DNA from: Asaia bogorensis
GTDB lineage: Bacteria > Pseudomonadota > Alphaproteobacteria > Acetobacterales > Acetobacteraceae
Assembly: GCA_945873195.1 (NCBI GenBank)
Contig: CAMCDA010000030.1
Coordinates: 1 to 32,191 of the forward strand
Direction: 5' to 3'
Length of the DNA stretch: 32,191 nt
Shown here: in pieces, positions 7,218 through 14,284 of the stretch
How positions within the stretch are numbered: position 1 is the first letter of the stretch
Layout: every line of letters begins with the position of its first letter
The notes under the pieces: generated by a model
Database searches by the model: none
Told to the model about the DNA's origin: nothing
The model's input: only the letters and a program-made list of their open reading frames with translations
Made by a program: the position numbers and the translations under genes

Positions 7218-8153
7218 CTAGCTGAACAGGATCGCGGAGAGGCGGCGGCGCGCGGAGCCGGTCACCGGCTCCTCCGAGCCCCAGGATTCGAACAGCTTGA
7301 GCAGTTGCACCCGGGCCGCGCCTTCGTTCCAGGCGCGGTCGCGGCGGATGATATCGAGCAGCGCGTCGGCGGCCTGCTCCCGCTCACCCATCGCGTTCAG
7401 GGCGGTGGCGAGTTCGTAGCGGGCTTCGTGATCGGCCGGGTCGGCGGCCAGGCGATCCTGGAAGGTTTGCAGTTGCGCCTGGGCCTCCCGGCCTTCCCGC
7501 GCCAGCGCCAGCGTGCTGCGCACGGCGGAGATTTCGGCGTGTTCGGCGATCTTTTCCGGCACGCGGGACAGCGCCTGTTCGGCGTCCTCTTCCCGTCCAA
7601 GCGCGAGGAGGGTGCGGATCAGGCCGCCCCAGGCTTCGGGGTTTTCCGGTTCTTCCTGCAGCACGGCGCTGAACATGGCACCGGCGTTCTGCGCGTCGCC
7701 GGCTTCCAGCGCGGCGCGGGCTTCAACCAGCAGGTCGGCGGTCGGCATCGAGCCACCGGCGACTTTCAGCAGGCTCTCGACGAAGCGCTTGACCTCCGAC
7801 TCCGGCTGCGCGCCCTGGAAGATGTCGGCGATCTGGCCCTGCCAGAACGCGGCGACGGTCGGCACCGATTGCAGCGGCAGGCCGAGCTGGGAGAGCTGTT
7901 GGACGAGGGCGCGGTTCTGGTCGATGTCGATCTTGACCAGTTTGACGCGGCCGTTGGCGGAGCGGACGACCTTTTCCAGCGTGGGCGTCAGCTGCTTGCA
8001 GGGGCCGCACCAGGTTGCCCAGAAATCCACCAGGACGGGCATCGTCTTCGACGCCTCGACCACGTCCTGCATGAAGGTCTTTTGGTCGCCGTCCACGATC
8101 ATGGCCGCGGGGGGTACCGCGTCCGGGGCGGATGGGTCGATGATGTGATCCAT
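7218..8153 (-). CDS. cnoX: CnoX-like thioredoxin-TPR chaperedoxin
   Basis: A 311-residue cytoplasmic protein. The N-terminal thioredoxin domain (about residues 20-128) has the active site WATWCGPCK (CGPC at 49-52) and the cis-proline segment SVPTVAAF. A helical TPR-type region follows (LVEARAALEAGDAQNAGAMFSAVLQEEPENPEAWGGL and further repeats to about 290). This matches CnoX/YbbN, a holdase that protects proteins from oxidative aggregation and hands them to GroEL or DnaK. The E. coli form has lost one cysteine; this one keeps both. It is the first gene of a six-gene unit reading toward nusG. Confidence 0.9.
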   Translation of the reverse strand: MDHIIDPSAPDAVPPAAMIVDGDQKTFMQDVVEASKTMPVLVDFWATWCGPCKQLTPTLEKVVRSANGRVKLVKIDIDQNRALVQQLSQLGLPLQSVPTVAAFWQGQIADIFQGAQPESEVKRFVESLLKVAGGSMPTADLLVEARAALEAGDAQNAGAMFSAVLQEEPENPEAWGGLIRTLLALGREEDAEQALSRVPEKIAEHAEISAVRSTLALAREGREAQAQLQTFQDRLAADPADHEARYELATALNAMGEREQAADALLDIIRRDRAWNEGAARVQLLKLFESWGSEEPVTGSARRRLSAILFS

Positions 8154-8200
8154 GAGGATTGTGATTCCTGTTGGGCAGACGAAGGGGAGCGCCGGCCCCT

Positions 8201-8228
8201 AATTTACGATCAGTCCGGCATGAGGCAA
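8201..8228 (-). promoter_or_regulatory. Weak promoter candidate for the cnoX operon
   Basis: On the minus strand TTGCCT (8228-8223) is followed after 16 nt by TAAATT (8206-8201), about 50 nt upstream of the cnoX ATG. The 230-base divergent spacer 8154-8383 shows nothing else that I can support. Confidence 0.25.
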
Positions 8229-8383
8229 GCGGCCACGCGGCATAAACCCGTCATGGGAGAGAATGCGCGCGACCGGTCCCACGGCTACGGCCCGACCTAC
8301 TCGCACGGCCAGGGGCAACAATGCTATGCCACGCTTCAGGTCGGGCTGGCATTCATAAGCCGCACCATAGGGAGAATTCCGTC

Positions 8384-9367
8384 ATGCGACTGCGCCATTT
8401 CATCCTTGGCATGTTGGCCGGCTGCCTGCTGGCCCCCACCCTGGCGACGGCTCAGGATCGCTATCCCAGCAAGCCGGTCCGCCTGGTCGTGCCCTTCGCG
8501 GTCGGCGGCGCCACCGACATCATGGCGCGCATCGTCGGGCAGCGGATGGGAGAGCTGCTGGGCCAGACCTTCGTGGTGGAAAACAAAGCGGGCGCGGGCG
8601 GGAACCTCGGGTCCGACTTCGTCGCCAAGGCGGCACCGGATGGCTACACGATCCTGATGGCCTCGGCATCGACGCATGGGGCCAATCCGGCGCTGTACAA
8701 GAAGTTCCCCTATGACCCGGTGAAGGACTTCATCGCCCTGGGCGCGTTGGGCATCAACCCGTCCGCGTTCGGCGTCGCCAATTCGGTTCCCGCCAAGGAC
8801 GTGCAGTCGCTGATCGCCCTGGTGCGCGCCAATCCCGGCAAATACAGCTTCGGGTCGGGTGGGGTAGGCTCGATCCTCCATCTGTGCGGGGAGCAGTTCA
8901 AGGTCCGGGCGGGCGGGCTGGATATCGAGCATGTGCCCTATCGCGGCTCGGGGCCCATGATGAACGACCTGGCGGCCGGGCAGTTGCCGATGGCGTTCGA
9001 CGTGCTGCCGACGATCCTGCCGCAGATCCAGGCCGGCACGGTGCGGGCTCTGGCGAATGGCGCGGCGGTCCGGGCGTCGCAGCTTGTCGACCTGCCGACG
9101 GTGCAGGAGCAAGGGGTGCCGGGGTACGAATGCTACTCCTGGGGCATCCTGTTCGCCCCGGCGAAGACTCCGGCCCCGATCGTCGCCACGCTGCACCAGG
9201 CACTGGTGACCGCGCTGGCCGAGGAAACCGTGATCAAGCGCCTGCGTGATACCGGGATGGAAGTGTTCCAGCCGCCCCGGACCCTGGAGCAGTCCGACGC
9301 GTTCCTGCGGACCGAGGTCGCGAAATGGGCCGCGATTGTGAAGGAGACGGGGATTCAGATTGATTGA
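8384..9367 (+). CDS. Bug-family (TctC) tripartite tricarboxylate receptor
   Basis: A 327-residue periplasmic solute-binding protein of the Bug/TctC family. These proteins capture carboxylates or related small molecules for TctAB transporters or signalling. The signal peptide MRLRHFILGMLAGCLLAPTLATAQ (charged start, hydrophobic core, cleavage after about residue 23 or 24) is followed by the family start YPSKPVRLVVPFAVGGATD. Further marks are VVENKAGAGGNLGSDFVAKAAPDGYT, ALYKKFPYDPVKDF, HVPYRGSGPMMNDLAAGQ and ILFAPAKTP. The start is ATG 8384, with GGGAGA upstream; the frame is open from 8321 but the added part precedes the signal. No tctA or tctB is nearby. Orphan receptors are common in Acetobacteraceae and Burkholderiales, and the ligand is unknown. 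Confidence 0.93.
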   Translation: MRLRHFILGMLAGCLLAPTLATAQDRYPSKPVRLVVPFAVGGATDIMARIVGQRMGELLGQTFVVENKAGAGGNLGSDFVAKAAPDGYTILMASASTHGANPALYKKFPYDPVKDFIALGALGINPSAFGVANSVPAKDVQSLIALVRANPGKYSFGSGGVGSILHLCGEQFKVRAGGLDIEHVPYRGSGPMMNDLAAGQLPMAFDVLPTILPQIQAGTVRALANGAAVRASQLVDLPTVQEQGVPGYECYSWGILFAPAKTPAPIVATLHQALVTALAEETVIKRLRDTGMEVFQPPRTLEQSDAFLRTEVAKWAAIVKETGIQID

Positions 9368-9396
9368 GGAGGCTGGGAGTACCGATTGCCCACCCC

Positions 9397-9473
9397 GTCA
9401 TCCCCGCGCTTGTCGCGGAGACCAATCGCGGCACTGTGCTGGTGATGGTCCCCGGCACAAGGCCGGGGATGAC
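9397..9473. repeat. Dispersed palindromic repeat, copy A
   Basis: A 77-bp element bounded by GTCATCCCCG and CGGGGATGAC, with inner hairpins CCGCGctTGTCGCGG and CCCCGGC-ACAAG-GCCGGGG (9450-9468). The core GACCAATCGCGGCA and TGCTGGT recurs in copy B at 17593-17665. It lies between the Bug receptor stop and the convergent marR gene, where it could also end transcription. The 180-base gap holds nothing else. Confidence 0.8.
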
Positions 9474-9547
9474 GTCTTGAGGGCGCCGTGGTCCCCCTCC
9501 CTGCCCGCGAAGTTCCCGGCCCTCGACCCCGAACGGGCATGCCGCCC

Positions 9548-10033
9548 CTATCCCGCCGATGCCCCCACCCCCGGATCGTCCAGCCGCAGTGCGGCGATCC
9601 GCGCCAGGGTCGCCCGCAGCGCCGCCGATTCCCCCGGCCCAAACACCAGCTCAAACCGGGCCTGGGCGTCCTTCCAGGAACCCCGAGCCGCGGTCAGGCG
9701 TTCCGCGCCCAGCGGAGTAAGCGTCACCAGCCGCTCCCGCCGGTCCTTCCCGATGGTGCGGCTGACCAGCCCCTGCGCCTCCAACGGGCGGAGGTTATGG
9801 CCCAGCGTGGCGCGGTCCATGACCATCGTCTCCGCCAGCGCCTTCATGGGCAGCGGGCCGCTCCGTGCCAGCCGATAGAGTATGGGCAACTGCGTGATCC
9901 GGATGCCGGTGGACGCCAGCGCGTGGTCATAGAACTGGGTCACGCGCCGGGTCGCCTGCCGCAATGCCTGACAGTTGCAGAGAGTGGGACCCTGCTCCGC
10001 GCTCGGCTCACTGGTCTTGCCACTTATGCTCAT
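9548..10033 (-). CDS. MarR-family transcriptional regulator
   Basis: A 161-residue winged-helix regulator. TLCNCQALRQATRRVTQFYDHALAS opens the dimerisation part. ITQLPILYRLARSGPLPMKALAETMVMDRATLGHNLRPLEAQGLV is the HTH, and RTIGKDRRERLVTLTPLGAERL is the wing. C19 and C21 (CNC) near the N-terminus could sense metal or oxidant. The start is ATG 10033; the frame runs open to 10165 but that part lies inside the divergent transporter gene. It is divergent from the MFS gene with a 56-nt gap, and a near-perfect 20-bp palindrome is centred on its own start codon. Autorepression plus control of the transporter is therefore likely, as in typical MarR-efflux pairs. Confidence 0.92.
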   Translation of the reverse strand: MSISGKTSEPSAEQGPTLCNCQALRQATRRVTQFYDHALASTGIRITQLPILYRLARSGPLPMKALAETMVMDRATLGHNLRPLEAQGLVSRTIGKDRRERLVTLTPLGAERLTAARGSWKDAQARFELVFGPGESAALRATLARIAALRLDDPGVGASAG

Positions 10034-10043
10034 ATGCCCATAA
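10024..10043. promoter_or_regulatory. Candidate MarR operator
   Basis: TTATGCTCATATGCCCATAA is a palindrome of 20 bp in which 8 of 10 base pairs match (TTATG..CAT/ATG..CATAA), centred between 10033 and 10034. It covers the marR start codon and lies 47 nt before the MFS ATG. AT-rich in a GC-rich context, it has the size and symmetry typical of MarR sites. Confidence 0.6.
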
Positions 10044-10089
10044 TCTCGCGCTTGGCCGCACTCGCGCCGCCTGACGGAGTTACACCACC

Positions 10090-11307
10090 ATGACCGCCAC
10101 GCCAACGCCGGCTCGCCCCCTCTGGGTCGTGCTGCTCGCCGCCGGGATGATCGTCGGGTTGGCAATGGGGCTGCGTCAGGTCATGGGGCTGTATCTGCGA
10201 CCCCTGACCCTCGACCTGGGTCTGGGGCGGGAGCCGTTTTCCAACGCCATGGCCATGTCCAACCTGATCAACGGCGCGGGCGCGATCCTCGCCGGCGCCG
10301 TTGCCGATCGGTATGGCGCGGGACGGGTCATCGTCGCCGGCACGCTCTGCACCGTGATGGGCCTGCTGACCATGTATTCCGCCCAGTCACCGATGGACCT
10401 GATGATCGCCGGCCTGCTGCTGGGCCTCGGCGTCACGGGCACCGGCATCAACAGCCTCGTCGGCGCGGTCGGCCGAGCGGCACCGGCGGAAAAGCGGACG
10501 GCGGCGATTGCGTCGCTGGGGATGGCGAGCGGCATTGGCGGCTTCCTGGCGTTTCCTTATGCCCACACGCTGATGGAGGTCTACGGCTGGCAAACCAGCC
10601 TGGTCGTCCTGGCTGGCACGGCGCTGGCGATGATGCCGCTGGGCCTGGCGCTGCGCGGCCGGCCGCAACCGGCCGCCCCCGGGGTGAAATCCCAATCATT
10701 GCGCGAAGCCTTCGCGGAAGCCTTCGCCCACCCGAGCTTCTGGCTGCTGACCGCCGGGTTCTTCGTCTGCGGCTTCCACGTGGCGTTCTACTCGGTCCAT
10801 CTGCCGGCCTTTGTGCAGGACCAGGGACTGAACGCGTGGGTCGGCGTCTGGGCGCTGATGGCGGTGGGGATCGCCAACATCATCGGCACGTTCCTGGCCG
10901 GGCAATCGGCGCGGATCGTGCAGAAGCGGGTTTCGCTGTCGCTGATCTACACGGCGCGGACGGTGCTGTTCCTGGGGCTGCTGTATCTGCCGATCACGCC
11001 GTTCACCATCATCACGATCTCGGCCTTGCTGGGCCTGTTCTGGCTGTCGACCGTGCCGCTCACCAGCAGTCTGGTGGCGACGTTCTTCGGCACCGGCTGG
11101 ATGTCGATGCTGTTCGGCTTCGTGTTCCTGTCCCATCAGGTCGGTTCGTTCCTGGGGCTGTATGCCGCCGGGCGGGTGTATGACCTGACGAAGTCCTATG
11201 ACCTGATGTGGTGGATTTCCGCCGGCCTCGGCCTGTGCGCCGCCCTGATCCACTGGCCGATCAAGGAGCGTCCGGTGGCGCGCATCCTGGCCGAACAGAG
11301 GGCCTGA
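10090..11307 (+). CDS. MFS transporter
   Basis: A 405-residue major facilitator protein with about 12 predicted membrane helices in two halves. The first helix is PLWVVLLAAGMIVGLAMGLRQVMGLYL. The loop 2-3 motif appears as AGAVADRYGAGRVIVAG (the G-x3-D-R-x-G type). The central loop is LRGRPQPAAPGVKSQSLREAFAEAFAHPSFW, and the C-terminal half includes a FLSHQVGSFLGLYAAGRVYDLT segment. The fold resembles oxalate/formate- or monocarboxylate-type MFS proteins, but the substrate cannot be told. The divergent MarR regulator and shared operator suggest export or uptake induced by a small molecule. A 45-codon membrane ORF starts 2 nt after its stop. Confidence 0.92.
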   Translation: MTATPTPARPLWVVLLAAGMIVGLAMGLRQVMGLYLRPLTLDLGLGREPFSNAMAMSNLINGAGAILAGAVADRYGAGRVIVAGTLCTVMGLLTMYSAQSPMDLMIAGLLLGLGVTGTGINSLVGAVGRAAPAEKRTAAIASLGMASGIGGFLAFPYAHTLMEVYGWQTSLVVLAGTALAMMPLGLALRGRPQPAAPGVKSQSLREAFAEAFAHPSFWLLTAGFFVCGFHVAFYSVHLPAFVQDQGLNAWVGVWALMAVGIANIIGTFLAGQSARIVQKRVSLSLIYTARTVLFLGLLYLPITPFTIITISALLGLFWLSTVPLTSSLVATFFGTGWMSMLFGFVFLSHQVGSFLGLYAAGRVYDLTKSYDLMWWISAGLGLCAALIHWPIKERPVARILAEQRA

Positions 11308-11309
11308 GC

Positions 11310-11447
11310 ATGCCGTTGCCGATTCGGATCGCCGTGATCGTCGCCGTGGGCCTGCTGTTGACCGGCGGCGGCGTGGCCTGGGCGGTCCGAGGTTCGGCCA
11401 TCCTGCTGGACCTCAGCACCGGCGCCGCCCGCCTCCTCTGCCTTTAA
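11310..11447 (+). CDS. Small single-span membrane protein, coupled to the MFS gene
   Basis: A 45-residue ORF that starts 2 nt after the MFS stop (TGAGCATG) and so looks translationally coupled. It reads as one membrane helix, IRIAVIVAVGLLLTGGGVAWAV (about residues 5-26), then RGSAILLDLSTGAARLLCL. The last residues ILLDL...CL resemble ends I have seen in small unannotated proteins of this family of bacteria, but I cannot name it. Its TAA overlaps the convergent SDR stop by two bases (11445-11446), so the ORF is tightly bounded. It may be a small accessory subunit of the transporter. Confidence 0.55.
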   Translation: MPLPIRIAVIVAVGLLLTGGGVAWAVRGSAILLDLSTGAARLLCL

Positions 11448-12247
11448 TCGGACGCGCGGCTCGGCCCCATCAGCGTGGCGCCGCCATCGACCCCCAGGCA
11501 TTGGCCGGTGATGTAGCGCGCCTGGTCCGATAGCAGGAATCGCACCGCGGCGCCGATGTCCCAGCCCGTCCCCTCACGTTGCAGGACGGATGCCTTGCGC
11601 CGGGTTTCACGTGCCTGGTCCGTCATCCCGCGCGCATAGACCATCGGGGTGTACATCGCGCCCGGAACGACGCAGTTCGCCCGGATACCGTCCGGCCCGT
11701 GATCGACCGCGATGGCCTTGGTCAACGCAATCACCGCGCCCTTGGATACGGAGTAGATCGTCAGCCCCCGTGGCCGCAGCGCCGAAATCGAGGAGATGTT
11801 GACGATCGCCCCGCCCCCCGCGGTGCGAATCATGGCCGGGATGGCATGCTTGCAGGTCAGGAACATGGTTTCCACGTTCACATTCATGACCCGCGCCCAG
11901 GTTTCCTCGGTTTCGTCGACGACGGTGCCCTTGCTGCCGATGCCGACATTGTTGTCGAGACAATCCAGCCGGCCCCAGCGCGACACGGCGTCTTGCACCA
12001 TCGCGGCGCAATCGGCGGCGCGGGTCACGTCATAGGACGCAGCGGCCGCGCTGCCGCCCTCGGCCGCGATCATCGCCACCGTGCGTTCCGCGAGCGCGAT
12101 ATCGCGATCCACCACCAGCACATGCGCGCCTGCTCGTCCCAGCAAGATCGCCGCCGCTCGGCCGTTGCCGATGCCGTCACCGACCGCGCCACCGCCGGAG
12201 ACGATCGCGACCTTGCCGATCAGGCCCCATTCCTCGTTTGGCGTCAT
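11444..12247 (-). CDS. SDR-family NAD(P)-dependent oxidoreductase
   Basis: A 267-residue classical short-chain dehydrogenase. It has a Rossmann start, KVAIVSGGGAVGDGIGNGRA (12-31), a GGG rather than TGG variant of the glycine motif. VVDRD (45-49) suggests NAD preference through the acidic residue after beta-2. NNVG (99-102), catalytic S152 in NISSIS, and Y165-x3-K169 in YSVSKG follow, then VVPGAMYTPM and the C-terminal YITGQCLGVDGG. The start is ATG 12247; upstream the frame is open to 12331 without support. No neighbour shares its strand closely: the deacetylase gene of the next cluster ends 368 nt upstream. The substrate is unknown. Confidence 0.92.
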   Translation of the reverse strand: MTPNEEWGLIGKVAIVSGGGAVGDGIGNGRAAAILLGRAGAHVLVVDRDIALAERTVAMIAAEGGSAAAASYDVTRAADCAAMVQDAVSRWGRLDCLDNNVGIGSKGTVVDETEETWARVMNVNVETMFLTCKHAIPAMIRTAGGGAIVNISSISALRPRGLTIYSVSKGAVIALTKAIAVDHGPDGIRANCVVPGAMYTPMVYARGMTDQARETRRKASVLQREGTGWDIGAAVRFLLSDQARYITGQCLGVDGGATLMGPSRASD

Positions 12248-12393
12248 GGCAGGCGTTTCCCTTGCTGTCGTTGCGGTATGGCACTTACCAGGAGACGATA
12301 GCAACCGGCTGCCCCGTGCGTCACGCCTCACAATCGCTATTGCAAGTCATTCGCAACAACGGCAGGGTGCCCGCGTTATCCAGGAGGCACCAG

Positions 12394-12573
12394 ATGCGGA
12401 TTCACCGTTCCCTTGGCGTCGGGTCGCTTGTCGCCCTGATGGCCGCGCACCGCGAAAATGAACCGCCGCCGCCTCGCCCACCTACCCGGACTGATCCGGG
12501 CAGCGTGGCGCCTGTGGGGGAGCGGTTGGAGATGGCGGGGTCGGAGACCGGCGACCCGCCCGGGTGGTCCTGA
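12394..12573 (+). CDS. Possible small ORF with a strong ribosome site
   Basis: In the 368-base spacer 12248-12615 a 59-codon ORF begins at 12394 behind a perfect AGGAGG (12382-12387) with 6-nt spacing. The product starts MRIHRSLGVGSLVALMAAHR, a weak hydrophobic stretch, and continues proline-rich (ENEPPPPRPPTRTDPG). I recognise no family. The rest of the spacer holds only the upstream region of the SDR gene. Support is the ribosome site alone; chance occurrence is possible. Confidence 0.3.
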   Translation: MRIHRSLGVGSLVALMAAHRENEPPPPRPPTRTDPGSVAPVGERLEMAGSETGDPPGWS

Positions 12574-12615
12574 ACGGCGGACCCGTTGATCGCCGGACGT
12601 CGTCGCGCGTGGTAG

Positions 12616-13509
12616 CTACTTCTTCTCCGGCACGATCCCCGGCGGCAGGCTTTCGATATGGGCGCAGATATCGCGCGGCCGGGTCAGCCAGATGCGATCC
12701 CGATGCCCGAGGATATGCTTCAGCGCACGCCGGAACTGCCGCATCCGATAGGGCCGTCCGATCGAGAACGGATGGATCGAGATCGGGCAGATCAGCGGCT
12801 GGCCCTCCGACTGTTCCAGCATCTCATCGAACTGGTCGACGATCATGTCGGCGAATTCCTCCGACGAGTAGCGCAGCCAGACCAGTGCCCGGTTGTCGTT
12901 CACCTCCACCGGGTAGGGCATCGACAGGATGCGGCCCTGGCGCGTCTTCAGCCACACCGGCTGGTCATCCATCGTCCAGTCCATGACGTAGCGGTAACCG
13001 GCCTCCTGCAGCAGGTCCATCGTGACGTCGGAATTGGACAGCCACGGGCTCATCCAACCAACCGGCGGCGCGCCTTCGTGCCGGGTGATCGCGGCGGTGG
13101 CGTCCTGGATCAGGGCGCGTTCGGCGGCTTCCGGCAGGTGGCCCTGTTCGTCTGAGTTGGTGATGCCGTGCCCCACGATCTCATCCCCGCGGGCGCGGAG
13201 GCGTTCGGCGATGTCGGGACATTCGTCATAGATCGCTGTGTTCATCTGCGCTTCGATGGGAATGCCCAGTTCGTCCATCATGTCGAACAGGCGCCAGATG
13301 CCGACGCGATTGCCGTAGTCGCGCCAGGAATAGACGGAATGGCTCAGCGCCTGGTCGGGCGGCGCGATCGCCGATCCCTTGCCGTCACCGAAGCCGAACG
13401 CCTCGATGTTGAAGGCGACATAGACGGCGAGGCGTTTACCACCGGGCCAGGAATAATCCGGCCTCTTGGTAATGTTGGAGTAGTCGTAACGGCCGTGGTT
13501 GCGCAGCAT
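12616..13509 (-). CDS. Polysaccharide deacetylase/PuuE-like (NodB-fold) hydrolase
   Basis: A 297-residue cytoplasmic NodB-fold enzyme of the PuuE-like group, which acts on C-N bonds such as allantoin or N-acyl/formyl amines rather than on polymers. Visible are the N-terminal RYDYSNITKRPDYSWPGGKRLAVYVAFNIEAFGFG, then YSWRDYGNRVGIWRLFDMMDELGIPIEAQMNTAIYDECPDIAERLRARGDEIVGHGITNSDEQG (barrel strands and H-x-x-x-S metal-site region), VGWMSPWLSNSDVTMDLLQEAGYRYVMDWTMDDQP and ICPISIHPFSIGRP. There is no signal peptide. It starts 9 nt after the sirtuin stop and is the last gene of a five-gene unit. The exact substrate is unknown. Confidence 0.85.
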   Translation of the reverse strand: MLRNHGRYDYSNITKRPDYSWPGGKRLAVYVAFNIEAFGFGDGKGSAIAPPDQALSHSVYSWRDYGNRVGIWRLFDMMDELGIPIEAQMNTAIYDECPDIAERLRARGDEIVGHGITNSDEQGHLPEAAERALIQDATAAITRHEGAPPVGWMSPWLSNSDVTMDLLQEAGYRYVMDWTMDDQPVWLKTRQGRILSMPYPVEVNDNRALVWLRYSSEEFADMIVDQFDEMLEQSEGQPLICPISIHPFSIGRPYRMRQFRRALKHILGHRDRIWLTRPRDICAHIESLPPGIVPEKK

Positions 13510-13518
13510 GGCGGATCC

Positions 13519-14271
13519 TCAGTTCACGTCGATAACGGTCCCCATCACCTCGGCGATGGAGCGGTTCAGCACCAGGTCGGCCATCTCATCGAGGCCGGTC
13601 GGATCACGGTTCACGATCACCAGCCGCGATCCGTTGCGCTTGGCGAGTTCGGGAAACCCCGCCGCCGGATACACGACCAGGGACGACCCGATCGAAATGA
13701 ACAGGTCCGCTTGCAGCGTCTCCCGCTCCGCCTTCCGCATCGCGTCCACCGGCATCGACTGCCCGAAGGAGATCGTGGCTGATTTCACCCATCCGCCGCA
13801 GGCACAGTGCGGGACGATGTTGTCCTGTTCGAAATCCACCCGCAACGAGTCGATGTCGTAATGCTGCGCGCATTCCAGGCAATGGGCATAGGTCGTGTTG
13901 CCGTGCAGCTCGATCACCTTGTCATCGGGGATGCCGCTGTCCTGGTGCAGCCCGTCGATGTTCTGGGTGATCACGCAGCTTGCCTTGCCAATCCGGATCA
14001 GTTCGGCACAGGCCCGGTGGCCGCGGTTGGGCGTGGCCTGACGCAGGATCGGCTCCATCTCGAACCGCCGCTTCCAGGTCTCCCGCCGAGCGGAGTCGGA
14101 GCGCATGAAGTCGGAGAAGTCGATGGGCTTCATCTTGGTCCAGGTGCCGCCCGGACTGCGGAAGTCCGGGATGCCGGAATCGGTGCTGATGCCCGCCCCG
14201 GTGAACAGCACGATCCGTTGCGCGGCGTCGACCATGGAACGGAAGTCGGTCAGATCGGGGTCGAGCGTCAT
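13519..14271 (-). CDS. Sir2-family NAD-dependent protein deacylase
   Basis: A 250-residue sirtuin. NAD-binding motifs are FTGAGISTDSGIPDFRSPGGTW (GAGIS at 25-29) and ITQNIDGLHQDSG (about 101-113). The catalytic histidine is H123 in ELHGN. The zinc module has C131-x2-C134 and C156-x-C158, the second pair closer than the common C-x2-C. FGQSMP (169-174) replaces the more usual FGE. SIGSSLVVYPAAGFPELA and VNRDPT complete the Rossmann part. The start is ATG 14271 behind GGGAGGG; the longer frame to 14382 lies in the upstream gene. It sits 13 nt after the ThDP enzyme. It could deacylate acyl-CoA synthetases or the cluster's enzymes (inference). Confidence 0.93.
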   Translation of the reverse strand: MTLDPDLTDFRSMVDAAQRIVLFTGAGISTDSGIPDFRSPGGTWTKMKPIDFSDFMRSDSARRETWKRRFEMEPILRQATPNRGHRACAELIRIGKASCVITQNIDGLHQDSGIPDDKVIELHGNTTYAHCLECAQHYDIDSLRVDFEQDNIVPHCACGGWVKSATISFGQSMPVDAMRKAERETLQADLFISIGSSLVVYPAAGFPELAKRNGSRLVIVNRDPTGLDEMADLVLNRSIAEVMGTVIDVN

Positions 14272-14284
14272 GGGTCCCTCCCTG

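Noticed and set aside
6411-8657. 748-codon + strand frame opposite the cnoX operon
   Set aside because: It runs antisense through several genes with clear families and has no domain of its own.
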